The notes under the pieces are model-generated. The model was not told where the DNA came from. It made no database searches and saw nothing but the letters and a program-made list of their open reading frames with translations. The translations under genes and the position numbers were made by a program. A stretch of 12,066 nucleotides of DNA from Dehalococcoidia bacterium. Its GTDB lineage: Bacteria; Chloroflexota; Dehalococcoidia; Plut-88900. This document shows, in pieces, positions 5,574-12,066 of the stretch. How positions within the stretch are numbered: the stretch's first letter is position 1; each line of letters begins with the position of its first letter. The stretch spans positions 1 to 12,066 of the forward strand of contig JAAXHX010000168.1 in assembly GCA_012270635.1 (NCBI GenBank), read 5' to 3'.

Positions 5574-6212
5574 ATGGTGAGCGGAAGGAAGACCGCCAGG
5601 GTGAGCGGCGTGGCGCTGGCCGGCGGGATGAGCAGGCGGCTCGGGAGGAACAAGGCCGTCGAGCAGGTCGGCGGCGAGTCCCTGATCGAGCGGGTGGTCG
5701 GGAAGCTGTCCCAGGTAAGCTCGGAGACGATAGTGGTCGTGGCGGAGGAATCGAGGGCCGAGGCCCTGGACCTCCCCCCCTGGGTCAGGACCGCCGCCGA
5801 CATCTACCCCGGCAGCGGCTCCCTGGGCGGCATATTCACCGGCCTCTCGGCCGCCCAGGGAGACTACGGCGTCGTCGTCGCCTGCGACATGCCCTTCCTC
5901 AATACCGACCTGCTCCGCTTCATGGTGGACATCGCCTCCGACTATGACGTCGTGGTCCCGAAGCTCAACGGCAGGCCCGAGCCCCTTCACGCAATCTACT
6001 CCAAGAGCTGCCTCGACCCCATAGAGCGGCGGCTGGAGCGCAAGGACTTGAAGATTGCCCTGCTATTCGAAGAAGTGAAGGTCGCTTACATCGAAGAGGA
6101 AGACATCGACAGCCTGGACCCGACCCACCTCAGCTTCTTCAACGTCAATACCCAGGAAGACCTGGAAGCGGCCCTCGCCCTTGAAGCCCAGGCCGCGCGG
6201 GGCGGCAACTAG
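5574..6212 (+). CDS. mobA: Molybdenum cofactor guanylyltransferase MobA
   Basis: Transfers GMP (or a related nucleotide) from NTP to molybdopterin to make the dinucleotide cofactor used by enzymes such as formate dehydrogenase. The 212-residue length is typical. Motifs in order: nucleotide-binding LAGGMSRRLGRNKA (15-28, with the conserved Lys27), GSLGGIFTG (82-90), metal-binding Asp105 in ACDMPFL, GRPEPLHAIY (133-142) and FFNVNTQEDL (188-197). The ATG at 5574 is chosen because the LAGG motif then falls at the usual distance from the N-terminus; the frame stays open upstream to 5490, but that reads through a hairpin repeat. Specificity for GTP versus CTP (the MocA relative) cannot be settled by eye; the bis-MGD enzyme downstream favours GTP. 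The AOR gene follows after 35 nt, probably on the same mRNA. Confidence 0.92.
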   Translation: MVSGRKTARVSGVALAGGMSRRLGRNKAVEQVGGESLIERVVGKLSQVSSETIVVVAEESRAEALDLPPWVRTAADIYPGSGSLGGIFTGLSAAQGDYGVVVACDMPFLNTDLLRFMVDIASDYDVVVPKLNGRPEPLHAIYSKSCLDPIERRLERKDLKIALLFEEVKVAYIEEEDIDSLDPTHLSFFNVNTQEDLEAALALEAQAARGGN

Positions 6213-6247
6213 GGCTCCAGGGGCCCCTCCCCACGAAAGCAACCGGA

Positions 6248-8038
6248 ATGCCAGCCTACCAGGGCCGTGTCATGGCCATCGACCTCGCTAGCGGGAAGTC
6301 GAGGTTGGAGCCGCTGTCGGTGGAAGAGCAGGTCTCCTTCATCGGTGGTGCGGGGTTGGGGGCCTGGCTCCTCTACAGGCACTGTCCGCCCGGAATCGAC
6401 CCCCTCTCTCCCGAGGCGCCGTTGGTCTTCGCCCGGGGTCCGTTCCTCGGGGCGGGAGTCCCGGGCTCGGCGAAGATGGCCGTGGCCTGCAAGTCGCCGC
6501 TCACGGGTTTCGTGGGGGACTCCCTGTCCTCGGGGCCCGTGGCGGAGGAGCTGTCCCGAATGCCCTTCGACGCCCTTATCATAAAGGGCAGGGCATCGGG
6601 GTTCGCGGTGCTGTATATCGAAGATGATTCGGTAAGACTAGTGGATGTCGGGCCGCTGGCGGGACTGTCCGCGCAGGAAACCGCCGTGAAAGTCCGATCG
6701 ATCCTCAAAGCTCCCGACGCGAAGGTCGCTGCCATCGGCCCGGCCGGCGAGGCCCTGGTCAGGTTTGCCTGTATCAGCAATGGAGGTCGGCAGGCGGGCA
6801 GGACGGGTGCGGGTGCGGTTATGGGCGCCAAGAACCTCAAGGCCGTCGCCTTTAAGGGGTCCGTGACCCAACCCCTGCCCGCCCCCGAGCTCCCCGAGCT
6901 TATCGCAAGGCTCGGGGAGGCGATGCAGTCGAAGGCGACGGCCAAGTATCGGGGCCCGGGCACCGTGGCAAACCTGGTGACGCTCAACGCTGCCGGCGCG
7001 CTCCCGGCCTACAACTTCCGGCAATACGCCTTCGACGGGGCGGAGAGCTTAAGCGTTGAAAGCCTGGAGAAGAGGCGGAGCCGGGGGTCGGGGGGCGAGA
7101 TGTCCCGGGAGTGGGAGCACGCCTACTCGGCGAAGGGGAGCAGGACAAGGACCCGGCTGGAATACGAGAGCCTGTTCGCGTTTGGGCCAATGTGCGGGGT
7201 AAGCGACCCGGACGTCGTGATCCGGGCCTCCGGCCTGTGCGACCGGCTGGGGGTCGACACCATAAGCGCCGGCGGGACCATGGCCTGGGCTATGGAGTCC
7301 TTCGAGCGGGGCCTCCTCGCCCGCGCCGACACCGGCGGCCTGGACCTGTGCTTCGGCAACGGCCCTGCCCTTCTCGCCGCCATCGAGCAACTGGGTCGGG
7401 GGGAGGGTGTGGGTGGTCTGCTGGCCGAAGGCAGCCGTATGGCCGCGGCCCGCACGGGGGGAGGCTCCGAGGCCTGGGCCATGCACGTCAAGGGACTGGA
7501 GATGCCCGGCTATCACCCCGGCCGCCTGAGACACCTGGCCCTCGCCCTGGCGGTAAGCCCCCGGGGCGCGTGCCACAACCGGGCCTCGGCCTACGATTTC
7601 GACCTGAGCGACGACGATGCCCGCCGGGCCGACGCCCCGCAGATAGGCCGGACCGTCGCGGAAGCCGAGGACCTCGCCGCCGTTCTCGACTCGCTGGTCT
7701 TGTCCAAGTTCGTGCGCCGGGCGTTGCGCGATTTCTTCCCCGAAGCCACCCACGTCTATCGCCTGGCCACGGGCCACGACGTAGGCGCCGACGACTTGAG
7801 GGCCGCGGGGGGGCGTATAAACCTGGTGCGAAAGGCCTTCAACATACGGGAGGGCTGGAGTCGGGAAGACGACGTTCTGCCGCCCCGCGTCTTCGAGGGT
7901 GGAGAGGTCACCGAGTCCGGCCTGGAAGAGATGATCAGGGCCTATTACGGAGCGCGAAGCTGGGATAGCGACGGGCTGCCGACGCGGGACTCGCTCCGCA
8001 AGCTCGGCATCGGCATCCCAAGCGAAACACCTGTATAA
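6248..8038 (+). CDS. aor: Aldehyde ferredoxin oxidoreductase family protein lacking the [4Fe-4S] ligands
   Basis: At 596 residues it matches the AOR family of tungsto/molybdopterin enzymes in length and order. It has an N-terminal pterin domain (FIGGAGLGAWLL 31-42; GVPGSAKMAVACKSPLTG 70-87; AAIGPAGEALVRFA 161-174; GAGAVMGAKNLKA 187-199) and the C-terminal domains (YESLFAFGPMCGVSDP 306-321; LCDRLGVDTISAGGTMAWAME 330-350; HVKGLEMPGYHP 413-424; AVSPRGAC 435-442). What is missing is striking. The usual CxxCxxxC before YESLFAFG is replaced by a Cys-free Ser/Arg/Gly stretch (about 275-305), and the fourth ligand in the D-x-x-G-L-C motif is Ser486 (DSLVLSK). No alternative frame restores them. The protein probably binds the pterin but not the cubane cluster, so its redox partner or even its redox activity is uncertain. 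The start ATG has only a weak ribosome site. It follows mobA. Confidence 0.88.
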   Translation: MPAYQGRVMAIDLASGKSRLEPLSVEEQVSFIGGAGLGAWLLYRHCPPGIDPLSPEAPLVFARGPFLGAGVPGSAKMAVACKSPLTGFVGDSLSSGPVAEELSRMPFDALIIKGRASGFAVLYIEDDSVRLVDVGPLAGLSAQETAVKVRSILKAPDAKVAAIGPAGEALVRFACISNGGRQAGRTGAGAVMGAKNLKAVAFKGSVTQPLPAPELPELIARLGEAMQSKATAKYRGPGTVANLVTLNAAGALPAYNFRQYAFDGAESLSVESLEKRRSRGSGGEMSREWEHAYSAKGSRTRTRLEYESLFAFGPMCGVSDPDVVIRASGLCDRLGVDTISAGGTMAWAMESFERGLLARADTGGLDLCFGNGPALLAAIEQLGRGEGVGGLLAEGSRMAAARTGGGSEAWAMHVKGLEMPGYHPGRLRHLALALAVSPRGACHNRASAYDFDLSDDDARRADAPQIGRTVAEAEDLAAVLDSLVLSKFVRRALRDFFPEATHVYRLATGHDVGADDLRAAGGRINLVRKAFNIREGWSREDDVLPPRVFEGGEVTESGLEEMIRAYYGARSWDSDGLPTRDSLRKLGIGIPSETPV

Positions 8039-8039
8039 T
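8034..8039 (+). promoter_or_regulatory. Candidate -10 box for nuoEF inside the end of the AOR gene
   Basis: A perfect TATAAT overlaps the AOR stop codon (TAA 8036-8038). Transcription would start near 8046, about 22 nt before the nuoE start. No convincing -35 is visible. The leader contains CCCCAATGGGG, a small palindrome whose right arm is part of the ribosome site GGGGAGG. Confidence 0.35.
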
Positions 8040-8067
8040 CAGCGCCGTTCCCCAATGGGGAGGTGCG

Positions 8068-8541
8068 TTGGACAGGGACCGGATAAAAGAGATACTGGGC
8101 CTCTTCCCCCGACACAGGACCCACCTGCTGCCAGCCCTGCGCGCTGTCCAGGAAGAGCTGCACTGGGTGCCGACCTGGGCCATGGAAGAGGTCGGGGCCT
8201 ACCTCCGGGTCCCGAAGAGCGAGGTGCACGGCGTCGCCTCTTCCTTCCCGGAGCTCCGTCTGAAGGAGCCGGGCCGTCACGTGCTTAGGGTGTGCATGGG
8301 TCTGGCCTGCTACCTGCAGGGCGGGACCCGAGTCCTGGAGGCCGTGGCTGAAGAGCTGGGGGTTGGTGTGGGGGAGACGACCGACGACGGCGCCCTGACC
8401 CTGGAGGAGGCCCCTTGCCTGTTCGTCTGCGCCATGGCCCCGGCAATGGAGCTGGGCGGCGGGCCCTTCGGCAAACTGACACCCGAGGACGCAATAATAC
8501 GCCTCCAGGCCATCCCCCGAAACGTCCCGTTGCAGAGATGA
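8068..8541 (+). CDS. nuoE: NuoE/FdsG-type NAD-linked dehydrogenase subunit ([2Fe-2S] thioredoxin-like)
   Basis: A 157-residue thioredoxin-fold ferredoxin. The four [2Fe-2S] ligands are all present in the family pattern C-x4-C then C-x3-C: Cys76 and Cys81 (VCMGLACYLQGG) and Cys117 and Cys121 (PCLFVCAMAP). The N-terminal helical part (HLLPALRAVQEELHWVP, EEVGAYLRVP, EVHGVASSF) is also typical. The start is a TTG at 8068 preceded by GGGGAGG at 4 nt; an upstream start would run into the AOR gene. It ends in an ATGA overlap with nuoF, so the two are translationally coupled. Because fdhA follows and the other complex I genes do not, it most likely belongs to a soluble NAD-dependent formate dehydrogenase (FdsG role) rather than to complex I. 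Confidence 0.93.
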   Translation: MDRDRIKEILGLFPRHRTHLLPALRAVQEELHWVPTWAMEEVGAYLRVPKSEVHGVASSFPELRLKEPGRHVLRVCMGLACYLQGGTRVLEAVAEELGVGVGETTDDGALTLEEAPCLFVCAMAPAMELGGGPFGKLTPEDAIIRLQAIPRNVPLQR

Positions 8542-10139
8542 ATTACCCAGAGCTCAAGTCGAGAGCCGAACGAGAGGCCCGGACCCGTTTCCCGAGGGCC
8601 CTGGTCCAACTGGGCGGCTGCACCCGCACCGTCGGGGCAGGTGCCGTGTTCTCCCTCCTGCAATCGACGGTGGCCAAGAAGGGACTGATGACTCCCGTGC
8701 TGGTGGCGGGATGCGACGGTGCATGCCACGAGGCCCCGGTGGTCATGGTGGAGATGGCCGAGGGCCTCGCCTTCCGGCTGACCAACGTCGGGCCTGCGGA
8801 CGTGAACGAAATCCTGGGCTTCTGGCTCGCGGGCCAGGCCGACGCTTCATCAACCTGGAAGGGCAGACCCGCTCTGTGGCCGCCTCCCGACGACCTGCCC
8901 GGCTTCTGGAAGGGCCAGGAACGTCGGGTCATGGAGGCCGTCGGCGCCATCGACCCCGGGAGCATCGACGACTACGTGGCGCGAGGCGGCTATGCCACCC
9001 TGGACGACGTCCTCCGCTCCATGACCCCCGAGCAGGTCGTCGATGAGGTGTCCAGGGCCGACCTTCGGGGGAGGGGTGGGGCCTACTTCCCGGCGGGCCG
9101 CAAGTGGCAGGGAGCGCGGGCCGCGGGGCCCGGGCCCCGGTACCTGATAGTCAACGCCGAGGAGGGCGAGCCGGGCATCTACAAGGACCGCCACGTCATG
9201 GAGGGCAACCCCTTCCTCCTTCTGGAAGGGTTGGCCATAGCCGCCTACGCCATAGGCGCGGCCAGGACCTATTTGTACATCAACGGCGAGGCCAACGCCG
9301 CCGCGGGAAGGGTTGAGGATGCCCTGGACCAGGCCCGAGACCTGGCCCTGGCCGGAGACGGCGTGCTGGGCAGCGATTTCACTCTGGACGTCGAGGTGCG
9401 GCGGGGTGGCGGAGGGTACGTGCTCGGGGAAGAGAGTGCGCTGATGAACAGCATCGAGGGGCAGCGCAACGTGCCCCGCACCAAGCCTCCCTTCCCGGTG
9501 GAGTCGGGACTGTGGGGTCGGCCCACGGTGATAAACAACGTGGAGACCCTCTGCAACCTGCCGATGCTGCTGGCCAACGTGGGCGCCGACCCCTCGCCCG
9601 GGACCAAGCTGATATCCCTGAGCGGTCGGGTCCGAAGGCCGGGCCTGGTGGAAGCGCCGATGGGGATCACAGTCCGGGAGATCGTGTTCGACATCGGGGG
9701 TGGACCGCCGGACGGCTGCGAGGTCATAGGTGTGGTGGCGGGTGGACCGTCGGGTGGACTACTCAATGAGTCGATGCTGGATGTGGTCATCGGCCCAGGA
9801 ATGCTGGACCCCGAGGGAGCGGTCCTGGGGTCGGGGGGGATCACGGTGCTGGACAACAGCGTGTCACCGGTGGAGGTGGTGAGGCGGCTGGCGGCGTACA
9901 ATGCCGCGGAGTCGTGCTCAAAGTGCACGCCCTGCCGGGAGGGAACGAAGCGGATGCTGGACCTGCTGGGCGCGGTGCAGAGGGGCGAGGAAGGGCCGAC
10001 GGGGCTGGAGAAGCTGGCCTACCTGAACGACGTGGTCGGATTCGGGTCTCTATGCGGGCTCGGGCAGATGGCCCCGGGCCCCGTGCGGTCGGGGCTGGCG
10101 CATTTCAAAGAGGCATTTGATGAGGCTGTAGGCCGTTAA
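8538..10139 (+). CDS. nuoF: NuoF/FdsB-type FMN- and NAD-binding diaphorase subunit
   Basis: A 533-residue subunit that passes electrons between the Fe-S chain and NAD through FMN. Residues about 18-100 form an extra thioredoxin-like domain with Cys28, Cys59 and Cys63, as in FdsB/HndC-type proteins; only three cysteines, so it may not hold a cluster. The core has the FMN loop RGRGGAYFPAGRKW (177-190), NAEEGEPGIYKDR (206-218), YLYINGEA (245-252), GGGGYVLGEESALMNSIEGQ (290-309) and GLWGRPTVINNVETL (324-338). The N3-type [4Fe-4S] ligands are Cys460, Cys463, Cys466 (SCSKCTPCREGT) and Cys506 (SLCGLGQ). There is no C-terminal double ferredoxin domain. Small departures from the usual motifs: RGRGGAGFP reads AYFP, and NADE reads NAEE. 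The start ATG 8538 overlaps the nuoE stop; a longer frame from 8415 overlaps nuoE. Confidence 0.94.
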   Translation: MNYPELKSRAEREARTRFPRALVQLGGCTRTVGAGAVFSLLQSTVAKKGLMTPVLVAGCDGACHEAPVVMVEMAEGLAFRLTNVGPADVNEILGFWLAGQADASSTWKGRPALWPPPDDLPGFWKGQERRVMEAVGAIDPGSIDDYVARGGYATLDDVLRSMTPEQVVDEVSRADLRGRGGAYFPAGRKWQGARAAGPGPRYLIVNAEEGEPGIYKDRHVMEGNPFLLLEGLAIAAYAIGAARTYLYINGEANAAAGRVEDALDQARDLALAGDGVLGSDFTLDVEVRRGGGGYVLGEESALMNSIEGQRNVPRTKPPFPVESGLWGRPTVINNVETLCNLPMLLANVGADPSPGTKLISLSGRVRRPGLVEAPMGITVREIVFDIGGGPPDGCEVIGVVAGGPSGGLLNESMLDVVIGPGMLDPEGAVLGSGGITVLDNSVSPVEVVRRLAAYNAAESCSKCTPCREGTKRMLDLLGAVQRGEEGPTGLEKLAYLNDVVGFGSLCGLGQMAPGPVRSGLAHFKEAFDEAVGR

Positions 10140-10159
10140 AGTAGACGCTTTTCCAGTTG

Positions 10160-10192
10160 CCGCTCGACCCTTCGACAGGCTCAGAATGAGCG
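10160..10192. repeat. Dispersed hairpin repeat, copy C (degenerate)
   Basis: CCGCTCGACC, core TTCGACAGGCTCA, then GAATGAGCG. Only CGCTC/GAGCG (10161-10165, 10188-10192) pairs cleanly. It starts 21 nt after the nuoF stop codon and may act as the 3' stem-loop of that mRNA. Confidence 0.55.
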
Positions 10193-10237
10193 TCGTGAGG
10201 GATGCGAGAGGGGTGATAGAGAAAAGGGGTTGCGGGG

Positions 10238-10270
10238 CCGCTCGTGCTGAGCTTGTCGAAGTATGAGCGG
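10238..10270. repeat. Dispersed 33-nt hairpin repeat, copy D
   Basis: CCGCTCGTGC (10238-10247), core TGAGCTTGTCGAA, GTATGAGCGG (10261-10270). It is the reverse-oriented equivalent of copy A, again with a 10-bp stem kept by G-U pairs. Confidence 0.7.
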
Positions 10271-10293
10271 GGTGGTAGGGAAGGATTGAATAA

Positions 10294-10368
10294 ACTACCA
10301 GGCATGCTAGTCGTCCGCTCGACCCTTCGACTCTGCTCAGGGTGAGCGAGTGAGTGAGGATTGGTAGT
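10294..10368. repeat. Inverted repeat enclosing copy E, just upstream of fdhA
   Basis: ACTACCA (10294-10300) and TGGTAGT (10362-10368) are perfect inverted repeats around hairpin copy E. Each is followed by a GCATGCTAG or GAATGCTAG direct repeat (10302-10310, 10372-10380). The right-hand part abuts the putative fdhA -10, so the arrangement could be an operator, or the edge of an inserted unit. Confidence 0.4.
10315..10348. repeat. Dispersed hairpin repeat, copy E
   Basis: CCGCTCGACCC, core TTCGACTCTGCTCA, then GGGTGAGCG. The stem CGCTC..CCC/GGGTGAGCG has one unpaired base. It is the third copy within 190 nt. Confidence 0.6.
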
Positions 10369-10374
10369 GGAGAA

Positions 10375-10383
10375 TGCTAGAAT
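10375..10383 (+). promoter_or_regulatory. Candidate extended -10 promoter of fdhA
   Basis: TGCTAGAAT combines the TGn extension with a five-of-six -10 hexamer (TAGAAT 10378-10383). Transcription would start near 10390, giving a leader of about 22 nt with GAGG 6 nt before the ATG. No -35 is evident, which is tolerable for extended -10 promoters. Confidence 0.4.
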
Positions 10384-10411
10384 ACGCGTAGGTGCAGCCT
10401 CGAGGCGGAAT

Positions 10412-12066
10412 ATGGGTAGCGCAGTGGCAATCAACCTCACAATAGACGGAATGCCCGTCGAGGCCCGGGAGGGAAGCTCCATCCTGGAGGCGATCAACGC
10501 CGCCGGTGTGTACGTGCCCCAGCTGTGCAAGGACCCGGCCATGCCCGCTATCGGCGCGTGCCGGACCTGCCTGGTGCAGGTCGAGGGTCGGCGCGGGTTC
10601 CCGGCCTCCTGCCACACCCCCGTCTCCGAGGGCATGGTCGTCCACACCAACAGCCCCGAGGTCCGGCGCATCCGCCAGGGCGTCCTCGATTTGACCCTCG
10701 GTATGCTCCCCACCGAGACCCCCGGCCAACCCCTGGCCGAGCACAAGGAGCTGAAGACCGCGTCCCGGTTCCACGACATCGCTTCCCTCGGCTACCAGCC
10801 CCGCACCCGGGACCACACCGACGCCAGCAACCCCTTCTTCTCGGTGGAGATGGACGACTGCATCCTTTGCGGCCGCTGTGTTGAGGCCTGCCAGAGCCTG
10901 CAGGAGATCGGGGCCATTGCCATCCTGGGTCGGGGGCAGGACGCGTTCATCGGCGCTTACGGCGACCAACCCATCGCCGAGTCGATCTGCACTTCCTGCG
11001 GCTCGTGCGTGGCCGCCTGCCCGACCGGGGCAATCGAGCCGAAGCTGGACCCGGCCAACGCGGTGAAGCAGACTTCCACCGTTTGCCCCTACTGCGGGGT
11101 CGGGTGTGGGATCGTCCTGAACACCGACGCCAACGACAAAGTCCTGTGGGTCGACGACGACCCAGACAACCAGTCGAGCCTGGGCAAGCTGTGTGTCAAG
11201 GGCCGGTTCGGCGTTACCTTCGTCAACCACGGTGACCGGCTGACCACACCCCTCATACGCAGGAACGGCAAGCTTACGCGCGCGTCCTGGGACGAAGCCC
11301 TGGACTTGACGGCGGACAAGCTGGTCGAGCATCGGGGGGCGGTCGCAGCCCTCGCCTCCGCCAAGGCAACCAACGAGGACGGCTACGTCCTGCAGAAGTT
11401 CATGCGCAGGGCCATGGGCACCAACAACATAGACCACTGCACTCGCCTCTGCCACTCGCCCTCGGTGGAGGCGATGCTTCGGTCCCTCGGGAGTGGGGCG
11501 ACCAGCAACTCCTACCTGGACTACGAAAAGGCCGGGTGCCTGATCATCGCCGGCTGCGATCCCAGCTCCAATCACCCCGTAGCGGCGACCCGCTTCCGCA
11601 AGGCCGTCGACCTTTACGGGGCGAAGCTCATCGTCATAAACCCGAAGAGGATCGAGCTCTGCGACTACGCCCACCTGTGGCTCCGAGAGCGGCCGGGCAC
11701 CGACGTCGCCCTTTTCAACGGCATGGCCAAGGTGATACTGGACGAAGGTCTCTGGGACCAGGATTTCGTCAATGCCAGGACCGAGGGTTTCGAAGAGTGG
11801 AGGGCCTCCCTGGACAAGTACACGCCCGACTTCGTGGAGTCGATAACCGGCGTGCCCAGGGAGCAGATGATAGAGGCGGCGCGGCTCTATGCCCGGCCCC
11901 CCTTCAGCGGCTCGTGCTTCGTTTGGGGCATGGGGCTCACCCAGCACACCAACGGCACTGCCAACTGCCATGCCGTGCTGAACCTGGCCCTGGTGTCGGG
12001 GCAGATGGGCAAACCGGGCAACGGGATATCGCCCTTGCGGGGCCAGAACAACGTCCAGGGCTGCGG
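10412..12066 (+). CDS. fdhA: Formate dehydrogenase catalytic subunit (Cys-type), 3' end outside window
   Basis: 551 residues are visible and the frame is still open at the window edge. Domains: [2Fe-2S] ferredoxin with Cys39, Cys50, Cys53, Cys67; a segment (about 90-140) where relatives carry a His-Cys3 [4Fe-4S] site, here without any cysteine; two [4Fe-4S] motifs, C150-x2-C-x2-C-x3-C160 and C193-x2-C-x2-C-x3-C203; then the molybdopterin domain with CPYCGVGC (225-232) plus Cys261 and the conserved Lys263. The active-site metal ligand is Cys347 in HCTRLCHSPS, codon TGC, at the position that is selenocysteine in E. coli FdhF; His348 follows as expected. LTQHTNGT (509-516) and PLRGQNNVQG (541-550) are FDH hallmarks. 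Start: ATG 10412 with GAGG 6 nt upstream. With nuoE and nuoF before it, this fits a soluble NAD-linked FDH (FdsGBA-like) oxidising formate to CO2, reversibly in some relatives. Confidence 0.93.
   Translation, partial: MGSAVAINLTIDGMPVEAREGSSILEAINAAGVYVPQLCKDPAMPAIGACRTCLVQVEGRRGFPASCHTPVSEGMVVHTNSPEVRRIRQGVLDLTLGMLPTETPGQPLAEHKELKTASRFHDIASLGYQPRTRDHTDASNPFFSVEMDDCILCGRCVEACQSLQEIGAIAILGRGQDAFIGAYGDQPIAESICTSCGSCVAACPTGAIEPKLDPANAVKQTSTVCPYCGVGCGIVLNTDANDKVLWVDDDPDNQSSLGKLCVKGRFGVTFVNHGDRLTTPLIRRNGKLTRASWDEALDLTADKLVEHRGAVAALASAKATNEDGYVLQKFMRRAMGTNNIDHCTRLCHSPSVEAMLRSLGSGATSNSYLDYEKAGCLIIAGCDPSSNHPVAATRFRKAVDLYGAKLIVINPKRIELCDYAHLWLRERPGTDVALFNGMAKVILDEGLWDQDFVNARTEGFEEWRASLDKYTPDFVESITGVPREQMIEAARLYARPPFSGSCFVWGMGLTQHTNGTANCHAVLNLALVSGQMGKPGNGISPLRGQNNVQGC

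Noticed and set aside
7111..7968. 285-codon plus-strand open frame inside the AOR gene
   Set aside because: Arg/Pro/Gly-rich out-of-frame shadow. I also considered whether it meant a frameshift in AOR, but AOR motifs continue in the main frame on both sides.
8068..10139. NuoE/NuoF as part of a complex I operon
   Set aside because: No other nuo subunits are adjacent and a formate dehydrogenase subunit follows; the extra N-terminal thioredoxin-like domain of NuoF also fits FdsB/HndC-type proteins better.
10160..10348. CRISPR-like array from the three close repeat copies
   Set aside because: Copies differ in sequence and orientation, spacers are unequal, and the same element is found dispersed at 4168 and 5390; it is an extragenic palindrome family.
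11438..11452. Possible selenocysteine in FdhA
   Set aside because: The active-site codon is TGC (11450-11452), a plain cysteine; no in-frame TGA occurs in the visible part.
10337..11971. 544-codon open frame on the minus strand opposite fdhA
   Set aside because: It is antisense to a gene with unmistakable FDH motifs, has a Gly/Val/Ala-rich composition typical of GC-rich shadow frames, and shows no recognisable domain.

Overview
The window is high-GC bacterial DNA. Gene content, SD-led and near-leaderless starts, a Cys-type formate dehydrogenase, an AOR-family enzyme and GC-rich short intergenic hairpin repeats would fit a Dehalococcoidia/SAR202-like Chloroflexota genome. That assignment is inference from style and gene set; no rRNA or other definitive marker is present.

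Layout. Bases 1-78 hold nothing I can support. Bases 79-1193 (minus strand) carry a small four-helix membrane protein and, upstream of it, a secreted-protein gene split by a +1 frameshift. Bases 1194-1444 are the divergent intergenic region with a TATAAT box in front of yebC. Bases 1445-3610 (plus) are a compact operon: yebC, ruvC, ruvA and a 91-residue unknown protein, closed by a perfect hairpin plus T-rich terminator. ruvB is not next to ruvA.

Bases 3611-4287 hold no confident protein gene but are not empty. On the minus strand there is a consensus promoter (TTGACA, 17 bp, TACAAT), about 300 nt of helix-rich sequence, and a 12-bp-stem terminator in the same orientation. This looks like an independent small RNA, or the mRNA of a 43-residue peptide. 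Next come two hairpins, one of them the first copy of a 33-nt dispersed repeat. Bases 4288-5202 (minus) encode a lipoprotein with a collagen-like Gly-X-Y stalk and a trypsin-like protease domain.

Bases 5203-5573 contain inverted repeats, a second dispersed repeat copy and the mobA promoter. Bases 5574-12066 (plus) form a molybdenum/tungsten-cofactor region: mobA (cofactor nucleotidylation), an AOR-family oxidoreductase that has lost all its usual iron-sulfur ligands, then nuoE-nuoF-fdhA, which together resemble a soluble NAD-linked formate dehydrogenase. In that reading FdhA oxidises formate at a bis-MGD metal centre and passes electrons through its Fe-S chain to the NuoE/NuoF diaphorase, which reduces NAD. 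MobA would supply the dinucleotide form of the cofactor. fdhA is separated from nuoF by 272 nt carrying three more copies of the dispersed hairpin repeat and its own promoter-like site, and it runs off the end of the window.

Most worth checking: the putative minus-strand RNA at about 3755-4056, the cluster-less AOR paralogue, the FdhA lacking the His-Cys3 cluster site, and the dispersed hairpin family whose stem differences keep G-U pairing.
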